Source: Candidatus Bathyarchaeota archaeon (GTDB lineage Archaea; Thermoproteota; Bathyarchaeia; Bathyarchaeales; Bathycorpusculaceae). Taken from it: DNA of 64,000 bases. Below are positions 44,663 through 52,417 of this stretch, in pieces; the first letter of the stretch is position 1, and each line of letters starts with the position of its first letter. Made by a program: the position numbers and the translations under genes. Where the stretch lies: the NCBI GenBank assembly GCA_025058315.1, contig JANXET010000008.1, positions 1-64,000 on the forward strand, in the 5' to 3' direction. The notes beneath the pieces are model-generated. The model did not search any database and was not told the origin of the DNA. It saw only the letters and a program-made list of their open reading frames with translations.

Positions 44663-44900
44663 CTATATCCCCATGTATGCCTTAATGATGTGCTTATGCT
44701 TCAGGAGCACGTCGCCTGTGCATTCCAATATTTATTTTGTCATTTCCAAGCACATATGCTATGTCAGCAAGCTTGAGGGCTAGAGGGTACATTCTGTTCA
44801 ACCAGTAGCAAGGTGATTCCTTGGCTGTTAAGTTCTTCAGGGATTGTGTATATTCTTTGGATTACTAAATAGTCTACGATGGGTTTATAGCATAGAGAGT
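44663..44900 (-). pseudogene. Remnant of a branched-chain amino acid ABC ATPase (LivF)
   Basis: Three minus-strand frames joined in order give the C-terminal third of LivF: IVDYLVIQRIYTIPEELNSQ, GITLLLVEQN, frameshift, YPLALKLADIAYVLGNDKI, frameshift, LKHKHIIKAYMGI and a stop. Intact LivF ends in the same order (LLVEQN, LADRAYVL, kkAYLG). Walker A and the signature motif are gone. Little doubt remains that this is a decayed peptide/amino-acid transport gene. Confidence 0.72.
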
Positions 44901-44925
44901 TGATTTAGGTTAAGGTTATGCATGT

Positions 44926-45810
44926 ATGATGCGGACTGTTAACCACGTTTTTGAGCTGATTGGGAATACGCCGATGATTAGAATCAACAGGATGAACCCT
45001 AACCCGAATGTGGAGATGTATGCGAAGCTGGAATGGTTTAACCCGACGGGTTCTCTGAAGGACAGGATTGCTTTTAAGATGATTGAGAAGGCGGAGAAGG
45101 AGGGAAAGCTGACTAGGGATAAGACGATTTTGGAGGCTACTTCCGGGAACACTGGGATAAGCATTGCATGGGCAGCCGCCCTTAAGGGATACCGCTGCAC
45201 AATCGTTATGCCTAAATCGGTTTCCATAGAGAGGAGGAAGATTCTGAAGGCTCTGGGGGCCAGGCTGGTTTTCGCCTCAACAGAGGCGGAGGCTGTTGCA
45301 AAGGCGAAGGAGATGGCTAAAAATCCGAAATATTTTATGACAAACCAGTTTGCAAACGAGGGAAACTGGAAAGCCCACTATGAAACTACAGGTGAGGAGG
45401 TTTGGAAACAAACCGACGGGAAGATCACCCATTTTGTCGCGGGCATAGGGACATCCGGAACAATTATGGGAGTGGCGAGAAAACTTAGAGAATACAATAG
45501 AAGCATCCGCATAATAGGAGTTCAGCCTTCACAGCTGAACAGCAAGCAACAGGGACTGCTTAACCCCCATGAACTCCGGCCGGAAATCTTCAACCCTGAA
45601 GAAATCGATGAAATCATAATGGTGGATGATGCAGATGCTTTGAAAACGGCTAAAGAGCTCATTACAAAGGAGGGGCTGCTTGCGGGAATATCCTCCGGTG
45701 CAGTCATTTATGGAGCCATTGAAAAGGCGAAAGAAATGAAAAAAGGGTTTATAGTGGCGCTCCTTGCAGACCACTGCTTCAAATACTTAAGCACCGAACT
45801 TTTCCGCTGA
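44926..45810 (+). CDS. Cysteine synthase family protein
   Basis: A 294-residue PLP enzyme of the O-acetylserine/O-phosphoserine sulfhydrylase fold. The PLP Lys lies in NPTGSLKDRIAFKM, the phosphate-binding loop in EATSGNTGISIAWA, the glycine loop in VAGIGTSGTIMG, and the late SSGAV motif in GISSGAVIYG. It is a second, single-domain paralog beside the SerK fusion (41947-43692). The two may use different amino-acid donors. Tandem ATGs at 44926 and 44929. Confidence 0.9.
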   Translation: MMRTVNHVFELIGNTPMIRINRMNPNPNVEMYAKLEWFNPTGSLKDRIAFKMIEKAEKEGKLTRDKTILEATSGNTGISIAWAAALKGYRCTIVMPKSVSIERRKILKALGARLVFASTEAEAVAKAKEMAKNPKYFMTNQFANEGNWKAHYETTGEEVWKQTDGKITHFVAGIGTSGTIMGVARKLREYNRSIRIIGVQPSQLNSKQQGLLNPHELRPEIFNPEEIDEIIMVDDADALKTAKELITKEGLLAGISSGAVIYGAIEKAKEMKKGFIVALLADHCFKYLSTELFR

Positions 45811-46324
45811 AGTTTTTAAGAGCTTTATTCCACACTACAGAGGCTAAATAGCCCCCCAACGCTCCACTTATTATTCCAGCAGTTAGCACGGCGATTTCAA
45901 GGATCGGCGCCCTTGGAAGCACCCCGAGCACATGCACTGAAAAGTAGTAGCTTAGAACCCCAGTTATGGACGTGCTTACAGAGGCAGCAGCCGTGGCCCT
46001 GCCAGCCTCCACACGGCCATCCGGAGAAGCCACTTTCAACTTATTCACGAGAACATCCGTTAACAACCCATAGAGCAGGGCGAATATCGCTGTAAGTGGA
46101 GCTAGCTGTGGACGGGTAACGGCTGTTAACGCAGCTCCTACCGCGGCAACCTTTGTAGCTCCATAGGGCTTCGAAAACAGGGCGCCAATGGTTAGGAAGA
46201 AGGCTTGAAACACTGTTAATGTCTTATCAATTGGTGTTGGAAGTATGGTTTTTGCGGCGAAGACAGCTACTCCAAGCAAGATGGTTATGAGGTTCCTCCA
46301 TAACAACAGCTGTTTCGCCTCCAT
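45779..46324 (-). CDS. Integral membrane protein, possibly ECF S-component-like
   Basis: A 181-residue protein with about five or six membrane helices, including TVFQAFFLTIGALF and IFALLYGLLTDVL, and a basic loop (LKVASPDGRVEAGRATA). The small size and helix pattern recall substrate-binding (S) subunits of vitamin transporters, but no family motif is decisive. It lies 6 bases downstream of a radical SAM gene on the same strand, so it may serve that pathway. It overlaps the cysteine synthase gene end by 32 bases on the other strand. Confidence 0.6.
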   Translation of the reverse strand: MEAKQLLLWRNLITILLGVAVFAAKTILPTPIDKTLTVFQAFFLTIGALFSKPYGATKVAAVGAALTAVTRPQLAPLTAIFALLYGLLTDVLVNKLKVASPDGRVEAGRATAAASVSTSITGVLSYYFSVHVLGVLPRAPILEIAVLTAGIISGALGGYLASVVWNKALKNFSGKVRCLSI

Positions 46325-46330
46325 AATCTC

Positions 46331-48388
46331 CTAAGGCTTATAGGCGCACCAGGGATCCTCAGCCAAGTAGTCGCCTGAAGGCTCAGCTGGCTTTTGAAAG
46401 CCGCCACATTGCTCCATAATGTTGGATGAAAAACCGTAAGCTCTAGCCCGGCAGCCTCCACAAACATGACGATATCGGCATCGGCCACATTTTCCCTTAA
46501 GCTTGTCGGGATCACGCAGATCACTTAATACTTTGGAGCTGCGCCATATTCCGCTGAAGGCTTTTTCACGAACGTTGCCGAGATTTATAGGTAAATATGG
46601 GCAGGGCGTCACATCCCCTGTAGGGCATATCCGGCAATAGTAGAGCCCAGCCATGCACCCGCGCATGCCCGCCTGCATATGACGCATCTGGCCACATGTT
46701 TCATGCAGTATACGCATGTACTGTGGAGCGCATGAAAATTTGACGTTTAATCCCCGTTTACCTGGGTTTTCCAGCGTCTGACGTATTATCGCCTCGTACA
46801 TTTCCGGCGTTATATCCTCCATTTTAACAGCTCTGCCTGTGGGAACAAGGAAGAAAAGGTGGAAGTTTTCAACTCCGAGTTTTTCTGCAAGGTCCATTAT
46901 CTGGCTGATTTCGTCCTTGTTCTCCATGGTTACTACGGTGTTAACCTGAACCAGTATACCGTTAGCCCTAAGCTCTTTAATGGCGTTCACCGCTTTTTCC
47001 CATGCACCCTTAAACCCGCGGAACACATCATGCTTCTCAGGATGAGCTGAATCGAGACTTATAGATACAGTGTCCACTCCTGCTTCAGCAAGCTTCCATG
47101 CTGCTTCTCTGTTGATTAACGTGCCGTTGCTTCCAACACCCACCTTGAAACCTTTACTTTTGCCATACTGGATCAGATCGTAAATGTCAAATCTAAGCAG
47201 AGGCTCCCCGCCGCTAAATATCAGCAGGGGACGGCTTACCTCGGCTATCTGATCCATAAGCATTTTAGCCTCATGTGTAGAAAGCTCGTCTGGCGACACT
47301 TCGCTGGAAGAGTTTAGGTAACAGTGGGGACATTTAAGATTGCATTTTGAAGTAACGTTCCATGAGATTACTAAGGGAACAAAACCTTCAGCGTTTTCTC
47401 CAGCTATTTTAAGATGGAATTCGCACACTCCATCCTTAGCCATTATTTTAGAATGAGTTATCGTGAATGGAAAAGGCATAACCATGTTCAGCATGGCCTC
47501 AGCATGGCTAAGGCAGAAGTGTCTACAGAAAAGCAACGCGATGGGCTGGGCAGCTTCCACACAACTTGCCAAGTAACGGCGGGCTTCATATACTGGGCAA
47601 TTTAGAAAGCGCATGTTTCCATTAAGTGCTTTCATGTTTATTGTTCTTTCAATATAGTGATCCGCGAGCATAAGTCTGTCCAACTCGTCTCTTTTAAGCC
47701 CAACCTTCAGACTTACTTCAACAGCTGTTTCCACAGTTCGCCTCCCAAACATGCCTTTAGCATTTTCCATGACGGATTCCACAGCTTTAACCCCGTACTT
47801 TTTAGCGGCAAACCATGCCGTTAAAAAACCACCTATAGTCTCGCGTTCCTGAAGCAGTCGGAACTCAACAATTTTTTGAGCCCACTCATTGAATAGGCTT
47901 TCAAAGCGAGGTTTAGCCTCATTTCTCCAATATGAAAGATCAGCTTCCATATGGGCTAACTTCTGAAGCAGCTCAAAAGCCACCTCCATTTTAACCTCGC
48001 TTGTTAAGGGCTTTTTAGGCAGCGACGGCTCAGCAGGCAACTGTGGCAGATGCTCCTCAATCAAGTGTTTAACGTCATCTAAGAAGTCGACATAGTATTC
48101 CTCGACAAGTGCTTCAACCTCGCCGATAGCCAGGTTGAAAGCCTCGTTTATGATTTCACGTTCAGCAGCCATTTTGGTAGCCATGGCCATATGATACAGC
48201 AGTGAGCCTAGCATTCCAGGATCTGAACTTCTACTGCCTCGGCTTCCGTAAAAAATCTCATAAACAATTTTCACAGCAGATTCAAGATCGCTAGAGGACA
48301 GCAATTCAAAGGCTTTATTAAGCTTATGGCTTCTTTCAACCAGCAGGTCAATCCACTTATGACTGTGGAAACGGTCAAACTTCAGCAC
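46331..48388 (-). CDS. Radical SAM/SPASM enzyme with a large N-terminal domain
   Basis: A 685-residue protein. The C-terminal half is a radical SAM enzyme (CNLKCPHC, Cys349/353/356; FSGGEPLL; GVDTVSISLDSA) with a SPASM domain carrying auxiliary-cluster cysteines (CRICPTGDVTPCPY; CGRCRYRHVCGGCRAR). The half before it is helical and ends in a Cys/His-rich block (NCPVYEAR at 263-270, LASCVEAA, LLFCRHFCLSHA) that weakly recalls the ATC-hydrolase/DUF6125 family. SPASM enzymes modify peptides or tetrapyrroles; the target here is unknown. A membrane protein follows 6 bases downstream. Confidence 0.85.
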   Translation of the reverse strand: MLKFDRFHSHKWIDLLVERSHKLNKAFELLSSSDLESAVKIVYEIFYGSRGSRSSDPGMLGSLLYHMAMATKMAAEREIINEAFNLAIGEVEALVEEYYVDFLDDVKHLIEEHLPQLPAEPSLPKKPLTSEVKMEVAFELLQKLAHMEADLSYWRNEAKPRFESLFNEWAQKIVEFRLLQERETIGGFLTAWFAAKKYGVKAVESVMENAKGMFGRRTVETAVEVSLKVGLKRDELDRLMLADHYIERTINMKALNGNMRFLNCPVYEARRYLASCVEAAQPIALLFCRHFCLSHAEAMLNMVMPFPFTITHSKIMAKDGVCEFHLKIAGENAEGFVPLVISWNVTSKCNLKCPHCYLNSSSEVSPDELSTHEAKMLMDQIAEVSRPLLIFSGGEPLLRFDIYDLIQYGKSKGFKVGVGSNGTLINREAAWKLAEAGVDTVSISLDSAHPEKHDVFRGFKGAWEKAVNAIKELRANGILVQVNTVVTMENKDEISQIMDLAEKLGVENFHLFFLVPTGRAVKMEDITPEMYEAIIRQTLENPGKRGLNVKFSCAPQYMRILHETCGQMRHMQAGMRGCMAGLYYCRICPTGDVTPCPYLPINLGNVREKAFSGIWRSSKVLSDLRDPDKLKGKCGRCRYRHVCGGCRARAYGFSSNIMEQCGGFQKPAEPSGDYLAEDPWCAYKP

Positions 48389-48508
48389 TCCTCATCCCCT
48401 CTGGAAAGCTTAAGAAGGAAATATGACTAAAACTTATAAGCCTTACATAAAGGGTTCTGTTGCGGCTACACCTATAAGCTTAACACCATTAAACTTGTCT
48501 GTGTGATA

Positions 48509-48627
48509 TGGCGCCGGGAGTGGGATTCGAACCCACGCGGCCCGTGAGGGCCACAGGCTCTCAAGGCCTGCGCGTTATCCACTCCGCCTTCGGGACCGGG
48601 ACGTTTAAAGTTCCAGGTTATCCCGGC
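48509..48627 (-). tRNA. tRNA-Ser (anticodon UGA) with a non-canonical intron
   Basis: The minus strand reads acceptor GCCGGGA then T8 A9, an intervening stretch of about 31 bases (about 48618-48588), a D-arm (GCG-GAGTGGATAA-CGC), anticodon arm CAGGC-CTTGAGA-GCCTG (anticodon TGA), a long variable arm, T-arm GTGGG-TTCGAAT-CCCAC, and TCCCGGC. The discriminator is G and CCA is encoded (48511-48509). The intron lies between the acceptor stem and the D-arm, not after position 37. A second GCCGGGA nine bases upstream makes 48636 an alternative 5' end, but U8 favours 48627. Confidence 0.82.
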
Positions 48628-48733
48628 GCTCCCGGCAGAGTTACGTATACACCATCAGAATTTTAAACCTTTATCTCCATTAGAACCGAAAGCTCTAAAT
48701 TTCATGCTATTCTAACTTTTCAAAGAGCCGGAT

Positions 48734-48808
48734 GGGCCGGTAGTCTAGCTCGGTTAGGACATCCGCTTGACGTGCGGAAGGTCACCGGTTCAAATCCGGT
48801 CCGGCCCA
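48734..48808 (+). tRNA. tRNA-Val (anticodon GAC)
   Basis: The acceptor stem GGGCCGG pairs with CCGGCCC; anticodon arm TCCGC-TTGACGT-GCGGA with anticodon GAC; T-arm ACCGG-TTCAAAT-CCGGT; discriminator A. No intron, and CCA is not encoded. Confidence 0.93.
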
Positions 48809-49358
48809 CTTAAAATTTTAAGTGACTGATTGTTCAAGTATCCAAGCCCTGAGCTGCTAAACATGCTGATAAAGCAAAGAAACGAGGAAGCCCTACTGGA
48901 AAAATCGCGAAAAAATGGCGGCAGGCGCAACAGCGGATAACCCGCCATTCCACTTTACATGTTCAAGCGATTTTTCCCGCTGGATACACTTTTTATGTCG
49001 GCTCTAATCTAAGCTTAAGTCCATTGTGTTTATGAAGCAAACCCAGCTATCCAAATTTACGGTTACCCTGAACCAGCATAAACCGTGAAACAAACACAGA
49101 AACCTGTAGGAGAAACATGCTAGGGCCGATGACTCCCCCAGCCAAAAACACAGCCGCTGCCACTTATAATTGGCCCGGCCTCATGCCGCTACAATTTGGG
49201 CCTAGCCTCATACAATAGTGAGAACAACTTAGACCACTTCAGAGAAGGTGAATATATTGCAAGAGTTGTCCGTATGAGGGTGTTTAAAAATTCTAAAGGA
49301 TGTTTTATGTGCATTTGGTAAAAATTAAATGTAGAAAAAAGGCTGGTTGTTTATTTAT
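48809..49358. other. Intergenic stretch with a small ORF and nested inverted repeats
   Basis: No confident gene. A frame from TTG 48830 to TAA 48940 reads 36 residues (YPSPELLNMLIKQRNEEALL, EKSRKNGGRRNSG), coding-like but unassigned. It overlaps a nested inverted repeat (48898-48977). The rest, to 49358, shows no coding or RNA pattern that I recognise. Confidence 0.4.
48898..48977. repeat. Nested inverted repeats
   Basis: The outer arms GGAAAAATCGC (48898-48908) and GCGATTTTTCC (48967-48977) are perfect complements. Inside them AATGGCGG (48914-48921) pairs with CCGCCATT (48942-48949). A transcript would fold into a two-tier hairpin with a 20-base loop. It could be a small RNA, a terminator-like structure or a relic element end. 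Confidence 0.6.
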
Positions 49359-49796
49359 CTATTTGCTTCGAAGTAAACATAATTCCGCGATGTGTTCCTG
49401 CTCGTCTAAGATTATGTGTCTTAGTTTATGTTCAAGCTGGAAATATTCATATTTCAGTTCCTCTTTCATTTCACGTACTTTTTCTAAGATTCCAGTGTAG
49501 ACGTCAACGGCATGCATTTCATCTTTAATGTTTACATCTAAGATTTCGTTTATCGTTTTGGCCGGATGGGTTTCAGCCATGCTCATAGAGGGCACGTCGC
49601 CCAGATAACTGCTAATTAACTCTCTAAATATCTCCTCATGCCTTTTCTCATCTTCAGCTATTTCTTTTAACCTGGCAATTATTGGTTCAGCGTTTATTCC
49701 TTTGATCAACTCTGCATGGGTAAGGTACTGTATTCTTGCGGCATGCTCAAGCTCTAAGGCCTTGTTCAGCATTTGTGCAAGCTCTTTTTTAGACAT
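49359..49796 (-). CDS. Ferritin-like diiron protein
   Basis: About 145 residues from ATG 49796, chosen because GGAGG lies 8 bases upstream; the ORF runs to 49865. The four-helix ferritin pattern with metal ligands is visible: ALELEHAARIQYL, EDEKRHEEIF, KDEMHAVDVY, LDEQEHIAEL. This suits a bacterioferritin or rubrerythrin-like protein for iron storage or peroxide defence, but no rubredoxin domain is present. A ZIP metal transporter gene lies about 400 bases upstream. Confidence 0.82.
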   Translation of the reverse strand: MSKKELAQMLNKALELEHAARIQYLTHAELIKGINAEPIIARLKEIAEDEKRHEEIFRELISSYLGDVPSMSMAETHPAKTINEILDVNIKDEMHAVDVYTGILEKVREMKEELKYEYFQLEHKLRHIILDEQEHIAELCLLRSK

Positions 49797-49894
49797 TCTC
49801 CATTCCTCCAACACATCACTCACTAACCAAAATCCTATATATGTTTTTATGCAGAATTCAAACATGCTGGCAAATAATTTTGGCTTATCCGGGT

Positions 49895-50183
49895 AAGTTG
49901 GTTTGAACCGTGCCTTCTCAGCTTTTTAAGCGGCCTTTCTGTTGTTTTATTTAATGGCTTGCCATGTTTTAGAATCGAACTTTGCGTAGTGAAATCCTCA
50001 ACTTGGCATTCTATTTTCCGAAAAATAGCGTATAACTCATATGCGGATGCCGGTTATCGTAGGCGTAAAAATTGCCATTAATTTATGTTTATAAGCAGAA
50101 CTTTAAGGTTGTCTACTTTTACTAGGTTCATCCCTTTTTTGGGTACTTCTTCCACGTCATGCCACTTTGATGTATTTATGCAT
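49895..50183 (-). pseudogene. Remnant of a Rieske-type ferredoxin
   Basis: Joining frames from ATG 50183 (with GGAGG upstream) gives SKWHDVEEVPKKGMNLVKVD, NLKVLLINI, INGNFYAYDNRHPHMSYTL, then IECQVEDFTTQSSILKHGKP and KPLK-like text. This is the small soluble Rieske fold in order (VaEvEEVP, LLiNING-FYA, Cys-x-His, hG-F-GKp). One Cys of the first Cys-x-His pair is Arg (RHPHM) and the second CxxH is lost. Stops and at least two frameshifts confirm decay. Confidence 0.6.
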
Positions 50184-50197
50184 TAATATCCTCCTTT

Positions 50198-50935
50198 CTA
50201 TTTGAATAGGCTGTTCAAGAGCATCATTATCGAGAAGCCTCCTATTAATCCGAAAGTTGCTTTTCTTCCAAACCCCTTCTTATGGCTTTCAGGAATCATC
50301 TCATCTATTATAACAAAAAGCATGGCGCCTGCTGCAAACGCCAAACCCCAGGGCAGGATTGAGTGTGACAGGGATACCAAAATTGCTCCTATAAGGCCCC
50401 CGATGGGTTCAACTAGTCCTGTTAAAGTTGCATATCCAATGGATTTTCCCTTACTGCATTTTTCCCTCAAAAGTGGCAAAGCTACGGCTAAACCTTCTGG
50501 AGCATTTTGCAGCCCAATAGCGCCTGCTACTGCTGAAATAGCCGCCATATCGCCGGAGCTTATGCCTACGGCAAGCCCCTCAGGAAAGTTATGTATGCTC
50601 ATTGCAATTATAAAGAGCCAGAGTCTTGAAAGCCTTGATGGGGGCCCCTCAGGCCCGGCAACTGGGTGTAAATGCGGCACAAGCTGATCAATAGAGTGCA
50701 CCAATACTGCCCCCATAATGAGGCTGATTATAGTTACCCATGTACCGCCCAACTCAACTGCAGGAACCAAAAGACTAAAAACAGCTGCCGCAAGCATCAC
50801 TCCTGCAGCAAAACCAAGCATGACGTCAAGTGTATCATCAGAGAATTTACTCTTGAAGAAAATTGGAAACGCCCCTACCCCAGTGGCTAAACCAGCAATC
50901 AAGCTTGCAGTGAAACCTAAATAAATCGTATCCAT
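50198..50935 (-). CDS. ZIP-family metal transporter
   Basis: A 245-residue transporter of the ZIP/GufA type for zinc or iron. The eight-helix plan is visible, with the metal-site helices containing MSIHNFPEGLAVGI and GLQNAPEGLAVALPL, and the FAAGAMLFVIIDEMIPE segment. The His-rich loop is short (HSIDQLVPHLHP). A decayed relative of the same family lies at 59344-59536. Confidence 0.92.
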   Translation of the reverse strand: MDTIYLGFTASLIAGLATGVGAFPIFFKSKFSDDTLDVMLGFAAGVMLAAAVFSLLVPAVELGGTWVTIISLIMGAVLVHSIDQLVPHLHPVAGPEGPPSRLSRLWLFIIAMSIHNFPEGLAVGISSGDMAAISAVAGAIGLQNAPEGLAVALPLLREKCSKGKSIGYATLTGLVEPIGGLIGAILVSLSHSILPWGLAFAAGAMLFVIIDEMIPESHKKGFGRKATFGLIGGFSIMMLLNSLFK

Positions 50936-51005
50936 TCAGCAACCCACTCCGTACTGAGACAAACCTTTATTTATGTAATTAATTAAAAGGAAAAAAGATA
51001 GTTAT

Positions 51006-51650
51006 ATGCATGTTTCAAGCAATATAAAATTGGGGCTATTTATTCTAGAACATATGAATGGATTTAGAAGAGTCTCGTGTAATATGCTTGTTATCGAAAC
51101 TGTTGAAGGAGATGACGCGCTGGTTAAAAGAGTTTTCCAACAGGCGATAACTTTCATGCTTGAAGGAGGTTTTCACCACGTTGATAACATTGGAAACGAC
51201 ACAGTAGTTTTAGCTGGCGGAATGCAAAAGTTCACCGCCGACAAAGGAATAATACATTTCGAGTTACCTGGGACAAATGGTCTAAACAGGGAGCTACAGT
51301 TGTGGATAAGGCTGCCGAGCAAGCTTAGCAACATTGAACCTGATTATCAACAAACAGATTCAAAGGATATCCCTGAAAATGGATTCAGAAGGGATCCGCA
51401 TTCGCGTGATTGCTGAAGATTCGCCAGTTGTATACTCAGATTGTCTATTTTCATTCCATCAAAGAGAGCAGAATTCGCCTATAAAGTAAAACCTGGAAAA
51501 CAATTTATTATTAATATATGCACTTAAAGGAAGAATAGATATTGCTGATTCGACAGCTAAAAAGAACGAAGCAGCCTTGCCTACCACTGGCAAGAAAGTG
51601 GAAATAATGATGGAAAATGGTTCTTTAACCATTTATTCCCCGAATTACTT
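51006..51650 (+). pseudogene. Pirin-family remnant
   Basis: The first ORF (51006-51416) holds the N-terminal cupin of pirin with gaps: GGFHHVDNIGNDTVVLAGGMQ, TADKGIIHFELPG, LQLWIRLPS, DYQQTDSKDIPE. After a frameshift near 51380 the text continues IRIRVIAEDSPVV, then KVKPGKQFIIN, frameshift, YALKGRIDIADS and KKVEIMMENGS, matching the second cupin. Pirin metal-site His residues before the first motif are missing. It is thus a gene ruin spanning two frames or more. Confidence 0.65.
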
Positions 51651-52091
51651 AGACAAAGCAGCTTTAGCTAGTTTCTCCCCCAATTTTTCTGCCTGTTCCA
51701 AGTCTTTTTGTTTCGGTTCGCCTTCAACAGCTATTCCAGGTTTTATCCATTTCGGGTTGAAAGCTCCAAGTATCCGGTCTATATTCTCTAAAGCTGTGAC
51801 TTGGCTTCCAGCGCCCGTAGTAAATACGCAGGCAGGTTTGCCCGCTAAAGAATGCCTCTCGGGATAAATGTTTGTGAACATGGTTAGGATTTCACCAGAC
51901 ATTATGCCGAAATGGGAAGGCGAGCCGAAAGCGTAGGCGTCCGCGGAGGCTACATCCTGAGAGGAGACCTCCCTAGCCCTTTTTAGCACCACTTCAATTC
52001 CAGAAACCTTGCATGCGCCACTGGCCAAAGCTTTAGCAAGCTTTTCAGTATTTCCGGTTCGACTGTCATAGACTATAAGGACTCTAACCAA
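51645..52091 (-). CDS. Flavodoxin-family protein
   Basis: About 148 residues from TTG 52091, chosen because it opens directly before the family's first strand and follows GGGGTGG by 5 bases; the ORF extends to 52178. The FMN phosphate loop is YDSRTGNTEKLAKA. Later segments FGSPSHFGIMSGEI and TTGAGSQ are typical of flavodoxins and NAD(P)H:quinone oxidoreductase (WrbA-like) proteins. Electron carriage is the likely role. Confidence 0.85.
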   Translation of the reverse strand: MVRVLIVYDSRTGNTEKLAKALASGACKVSGIEVVLKRAREVSSQDVASADAYAFGSPSHFGIMSGEILTMFTNIYPERHSLAGKPACVFTTGAGSQVTALENIDRILGAFNPKWIKPGIAVEGEPKQKDLEQAEKLGEKLAKAALSK

Positions 52092-52234
52092 ACAACCACC
52101 CCAAATTAATTTAAAGTATAATTTAAAATTTAAGTATAATGCAAAATTTTTATTCGCCGATTTTTGGTCATGTTTCACTAAGCTATCCTATCATGCTTAG
52201 TGCCATAAATGCCTCTAATGTTCCCCTCACTATG

Positions 52235-52300
52235 TATTTTTAGGTTACTATGCCGATCACTTGTCCTTTCTCCACAACTAAAAGTCTTCTTCATAATATC
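52235..52300 (-). pseudogene. CBS-domain protein remnant
   Basis: On the minus strand this gap reads RRLLVVEKGQVIGIVT and a stop, the beta-turn-beta ending typical of CBS domains. No start or other part of a gene is seen, so it is a fragment. Confidence 0.4.
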
Positions 52301-52310
52301 CCTTTCAGTC

Positions 52311-52390
52311 AGCAATTTCACTACTAAAACTTGAATTTTCTCCACATTATTTTTTATAAACTATGAATTTATTAGCAATTTCACTACTAA
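52311..52390 (+). repeat. 17-bp direct repeat upstream of glutamate dehydrogenase
   Basis: AGCAATTTCACTACTAA occurs at 52311-52327 and again at 52374-52390, exactly 63 bases apart (six turns of B-DNA). The second copy ends 27 bases before the gdhA start, around the promoter, so paired regulator sites are plausible. Confidence 0.5.
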
Positions 52391-52417
52391 TTAATTGCAT
52401 GCTTTAGGTCGGCAAGT

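Noticed and set aside
48628-48636. First GCCGGGA copy as the 5' end of tRNA-Ser
   Set aside because: It would put G at position 8, where U is almost universal; the second copy gives U8 A9.
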